Shown piece by piece: positions 13,946 to 16,492 of a stretch of 16,492 bases of DNA (positions within the stretch are counted from its first letter, which is position 1; every line of letters begins with the position of its first letter). Source of the DNA: Pseudomonadota bacterium (lineage in GTDB: Bacteria > Pseudomonadota > Alphaproteobacteria > Rhodobacterales > Rhodobacteraceae); the NCBI GenBank assembly GCA_021813645.1, contig JAKAJW010000375.1, forward strand, positions 1-16,492. The letters are read 5' to 3'. The notes below the pieces were generated by a model. It ran no database searches. It worked only from the letters and a program-made list of their open reading frames with translations, and had not been told where the DNA came from. Made by a program: the position numbers and the translations under genes.

Positions 13946-15288
13946 CGATTGTCCGGTCCCTTGCCTTCGCGCTTGGTCTCGCGCTCGCGGGACCCGCCGC
14001 TGTCTTTACCCCCGCGTTCCTCTCTCCAGCACAGGCGGCCCCACTTCGGCTGCAGCTGACCCAAGGCGTCATCGAGCCGATGCCCTATGCGCTGCCGACC
14101 TTCATCGCCGACGGGCCGGCCGCGCAACAGGTGGCGAGCAGCATCACGCAGGTGGTTGCCAGTGACCTGAGCGGCACCGGGCTGTTCCGCCAAATCCCTG
14201 CTTCGGCCTTCATTGCGCCGGTCACGAGTTTCGACGCGCCGATCCGTTTTGCCGATTGGAAGACGATCAACGCTCAAGCACTCATCACCGGGGCGGTCAG
14301 CGTGCAGGGCGACAAAGTCGTTGTGAAGTTCCGACTTTACGACGTCTTTTCCGGCGCGCCGCTCGGCGACGGTTTGCAGTTCGCCGGGCCGGTCGCCATT
14401 TGGCGGCGGATGGCACATAAGGTTGCCGACGCCGTCTACTCTCGGATCACCGGCGAAAGCGGATATTTTGACAGCCGTGTGGCCTATATCTCCGTGTCGG
14501 GGCCGAAGGGCGCACGGGTGCGCCGATTGGCGGTCATGGACTATGACGGCGCGAACCCGTCCTATCTTACCAACGGTGGTTCCATCGTCTTGGCGCCGCA
14601 TTTTTCGCCGGATGGAAAATCCATCATCTACGTCAGCTACGAGTCGGGCTTTCCGCATGTCTATCTGATGGATGTGGCGACCCGGCAGCAGCGCCGGCTG
14701 GACGACCAGCCTGGCACGATGACCTTTGCGCCGCGGTTTTCGCCGAACGGGCAGACGGTGATCTACTCCCTTGAACAGGCGGGCAATACCGATCTGTTCA
14801 CCATGAACCTCGCCACCGGCCAGTCTACGCGCCTGACGAATGACCCGTCGATCGACACCGCGCCTTCCTACTCATCGGATGGCTCCAAGATCGTGTTTGA
14901 AAGCGACCGCTCGGGCCAGCAGCAAATCTACGTCATGCCGGCGTCCGGTGGAACGGCGACGCGGATCAGCTTCGGCCCCGGTAAGTACGCGACACCCGTG
15001 TGGTCGCCTCGGGGTGATCTGATCGCGTTCACCAAGCAAGACCAAGGTCGCTTCTACATCGGTGTGATGAAACCCGATGGCAGCGACGAACGTCTGCTGA
15101 CCGCCTCCTTCCTGGATGAGGGCCCGACCTGGGCGCCCAATGGCCGCGTCATCATGTTCACGCGCGAAGCGCCAGGCGAAGCGTCGCTGCCCCAAATCTA
15201 CTCGGTCGATATCTCTGGCCGCAATCTGAAAGAGGTTTCGACTCAGGGCGGCGCGTCCGACCCGAGCTGGGGACCGCTTCTGCCCTAA
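13942..15288 (+). CDS. tolB: Tol-Pal system periplasmic beta-propeller protein TolB
   Basis: TolB is a periplasmic protein that binds Pal and TolA and regulates Pal mobility. The 448-residue precursor has a Sec signal peptide ([17 protein letters not shown] core) with likely cleavage after AQA at residue 32. The N-terminal domain carries the TolA-contacting region, then a six-bladed propeller follows. Blades show repeated F/YSPDG or FSPNG motifs: [51 protein letters not shown] and [12 protein letters not shown]. Length and domain order are normal. The ATG at 13942 overlaps the tolA stop by four bases, giving probable translational coupling. The 78-base spacer to pal holds a hairpin. Confidence 0.97.
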   Translation: MTIVRSLAFALGLALAGPAAVFTPAFLSPAQAAPLRLQLTQGVIEPMPYALPTFIADGPAAQQVASSITQVVASDLSGTGLFRQIPASAFIAPVTSFDAPIRFADWKTINAQALITGAVSVQGDKVVVKFRLYDVFSGAPLGDGLQFAGPVAIWRRMAHKVADAVYSRITGESGYFDSRVAYISVSGPKGARVRRLAVMDYDGANPSYLTNGGSIVLAPHFSPDGKSIIYVSYESGFPHVYLMDVATRQQRRLDDQPGTMTFAPRFSPNGQTVIYSLEQAGNTDLFTMNLATGQSTRLTNDPSIDTAPSYSSDGSKIVFESDRSGQQQIYVMPASGGTATRISFGPGKYATPVWSPRGDLIAFTKQDQGRFYIGVMKPDGSDERLLTASFLDEGPTWAPNGRVIMFTREAPGEASLPQIYSVDISGRNLKEVSTQGGASDPSWGPLLP

Positions 15289-15328
15289 TACCACGGCGCC
15301 GTGCTTCCGCGGCGTCGCAACCATGGTA
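15289..15328 (+). other. Inverted-repeat structure in the tolB-pal spacer
   Basis: TACCACGG (15289-15296) can pair with CCATGGTA (15321-15328), with one wobble, closing an inner GC-rich hairpin. Overlapping this, CACGGCGCCGTG (15292-15303) is a perfect 12-base palindrome. There is no T run, so it is not a standard intrinsic terminator. It could protect or process the tolB 3' end, raising pal expression relative to tolB. Confidence 0.45.
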
Positions 15329-15366
15329 AGGTGGCCGCAAGGCCGACAACACAAGGAAACGAGGAA

Positions 15367-15906
15367 ATGACGAGACTGAATGCAGCAATACTGCTGATCG
15401 CGACGCTCGGATTGGCGGCCTGTAACAACCCGAATCGCTATGGCGCCGGTGGTGCCGGAGGCGCCGGTGGCGCTGGCGGGCTCAATGGCATCTCAAGCTC
15501 GGGGCTTGGGGATCCGCACAACCCCTCTTCGATCGCCTATTTCAACCAAACCGTGGGCGACCGGGTGTTCTTTGCCGAAGACAAGTCGACGCTCTCTCCC
15601 GAGGCTCAGACCATCCTGGTCGCGCAGGCCAATTGGCTGAACAAATACAAGGAATACTCGATCCTCGAGGAAGGCAACGCTGACGAGCGCGGCACCGAGG
15701 AATACAACCTCGCGCTCGGGGCGCGCCGGGCTCAGGCCGTGAAGCAGTTCCTAATCGACCATGGCGTGTCAGCCAATCGCATTCGCACCATCAGCTACGG
15801 CAAGGAGCGCCCCGTCGCGACTTGCGACAACGAGAGCTGCTGGTCGCAAAACCGCCGCGCTGTGACGGCGCTGACCCAGGGCGGTGGCGCCCCGGCTGGC
15901 AGCTGA
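15367..15906 (+). CDS. pal: Peptidoglycan-associated outer-membrane lipoprotein Pal
   Basis: Pal anchors the outer membrane to peptidoglycan and is concentrated at the septum by TolQRAB. The 179-residue precursor has a lipoprotein signal with lipobox LAAC; Cys19 is the lipidation site and Asn at +2 permits outer-membrane sorting. A Gly/Ala repeat linker (about 26-41) leads to the OmpA-like domain (about 64-172). It includes RVFFAEDKSTLSPEAQ, GNADERGTEEYNLALGARRA (103-122) and SYGKERPV. Most Pal proteins I recall read GHADERGT; here the His is Asn104. Two cysteines (153 and 158) in TCDNESCWSQNRR may form a disulfide. ATG at 15367 follows AAGGAAACGAGGA. Confidence 0.95.
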   Translation: MTRLNAAILLIATLGLAACNNPNRYGAGGAGGAGGAGGLNGISSSGLGDPHNPSSIAYFNQTVGDRVFFAEDKSTLSPEAQTILVAQANWLNKYKEYSILEEGNADERGTEEYNLALGARRAQAVKQFLIDHGVSANRIRTISYGKERPVATCDNESCWSQNRRAVTALTQGGGAPAGS

Positions 15907-15914
15907 AGGGGGGC

Positions 15915-16492
15915 ATGATGCGCCGGTTTGCGATGGCGGCAGTTTTGCTTACTACGGCGGCGCTCTCAGGCGCCGCCCAGGCCGCGCCTGACAAGCAGAC
16001 ACTTGCCGATATTCAAGCGGACCTTAATCGGGTGAAGGCGGAAGTGCTCAGCCTGAAGCAGGAGCTGCAGCCGACCGGCACAAGCGCCATGAAGGTCCCG
16101 CAGGGCTCCTCGATCCCCACCCAGATCAGCGAGATCGAGGCGGCCTTGCAGCAGCTCACCAATCAGACCGAGCTGTTGCAGAACAGGATCGATCGCGTGG
16201 TCTCTGACGGCACGAACCGGATCGGAGACCTGCAGTATCGCCTGACCGAGCTGGAAGGCGGCGACACGTCCAAACTTGGCGTGCCGGCACCTTTGGGTAC
16301 ACAGCCTGGCAAGACCGGTTCTGCGGCCGCCTCGGGGTCCGCCGCAGCGCCGACCTCACCCACCGGATCGGCGCAGTCAACCAACGCAGGTGCCGCGCCG
16401 ACCGCCGGGACCAGTGGCGCCGGTGCGGCTGCCGCCGGTTCGGCTGCCGCGACGGCCCCAAGCGCCCCCACTCAGGAGTTGGCAGATCGGAA
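15915..16492 (+). CDS. cpoB: Cell division coordinator CpoB / YbgF, 3' end outside the window
   Basis: The frame is open from 15915 to the right edge (192 codons visible). It begins MMRRFAMAAVLLTTAALSG and has a Sec signal peptide with likely cleavage after AQA at residue 23. A coiled-coil segment follows (about 28-120: TLADIQADLNRVKAEVLSLK, then IEAALQQLTNQTELLQNRID and RLTELEGG), as in the YbgF trimerisation domain. Next comes a low-complexity Ala/Gly/Ser/Thr/Pro linker (about 125-185). The family's TPR repeats would lie beyond the edge. CpoB links Tol-Pal to septal peptidoglycan synthesis through PBP1B in E. coli. The start follows the pal stop by 8 bases with AAGGGGGG just upstream; ATG 15918 is an alternative one codon later. 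The call rests on the coiled coil and location. Confidence 0.88.
   Translation, partial: MMRRFAMAAVLLTTAALSGAAQAAPDKQTLADIQADLNRVKAEVLSLKQELQPTGTSAMKVPQGSSIPTQISEIEAALQQLTNQTELLQNRIDRVVSDGTNRIGDLQYRLTELEGGDTSKLGVPAPLGTQPGKTGSAAASGSAAAPTSPTGSAQSTNAGAAPTAGTSGAGAAAAGSAAATAPSAPTQELADR

Noticed and set aside
15427..15487. Gly/Ala repeat in pal as a CRISPR-like or mobile repeat
   Set aside because: It is an in-frame low-complexity linker after the lipidation site, normal for lipoproteins.

Overview
The window is a GC-rich chromosomal segment from an alphaproteobacterium, most likely a member of the Rhodobacterales (Rhodobacteraceae or a close relative). This rests on protein character and gene order: ruvC-ruvA-ruvB followed by ybgC-tolQ-tolR-tolA-tolB-pal-cpoB, an lgt / MidA-type methyltransferase / pgeF cluster, a DUF1127 protein, and several small proteins that resemble uncharacterised Rhodobacterales proteins. 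No taxonomic search could be run. The content is mostly housekeeping. I see no transposase, integrase, CRISPR array, tRNA or rRNA.

Region 1 (about 80-3107, minus strand) is an envelope/metabolism operon. lgt (prolipoprotein diacylglyceryl transferase), a MidA/NDUFAF7-type SAM methyltransferase and pgeF (laccase-domain purine nucleoside phosphorylase) are joined by two 4-base stop/start overlaps. A 48-residue basic ORF with a good ribosome binding site follows downstream on the same strand. Region 2 (3108-5857, plus strand) holds ubiK, diverging from lgt, and a CLC-type chloride transporter gene with C-terminal CBS domains. The clcA gene is preceded by an intrinsic-terminator hairpin that an upstream sequence could disrupt. 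A probable small two-helix membrane protein follows clcA.

Region 3 (5858-6665) contains a one-helix membrane protein converging on a DUF1127 gene across a strong bidirectional terminator. Region 4 (6666-11026, plus strand) begins with a 338-base intergenic stretch carrying a near-match to the alphaproteobacterial LexA box. It continues with ruvC, ruvA, htpX, ruvB and an unrecognised 205-residue protein. The HtpX membrane protease gene sits between ruvA and ruvB.

Region 5 (11090-16492, plus strand) is the Tol-Pal operon. YbgC precedes a probable internal promoter with an adjoining 12-base perfect palindrome. Then come TolQ, TolR and TolA (the inner-membrane force-generating complex), TolB (periplasmic beta-propeller), Pal (outer-membrane lipoprotein) and CpoB/YbgF, which runs off the right edge. 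Together these proteins couple outer-membrane constriction to cell division. Lgt, at the other end of the window, makes the lipid modification that Pal needs.

The items most worth a second look are the terminator/antiterminator-like leader before clcA, the missing canonical anion- and proton-pathway residues in that CLC protein, the LexA-like box before ruvC, the htpX insertion between ruvA and ruvB, and the palindrome at the tolQ promoter.
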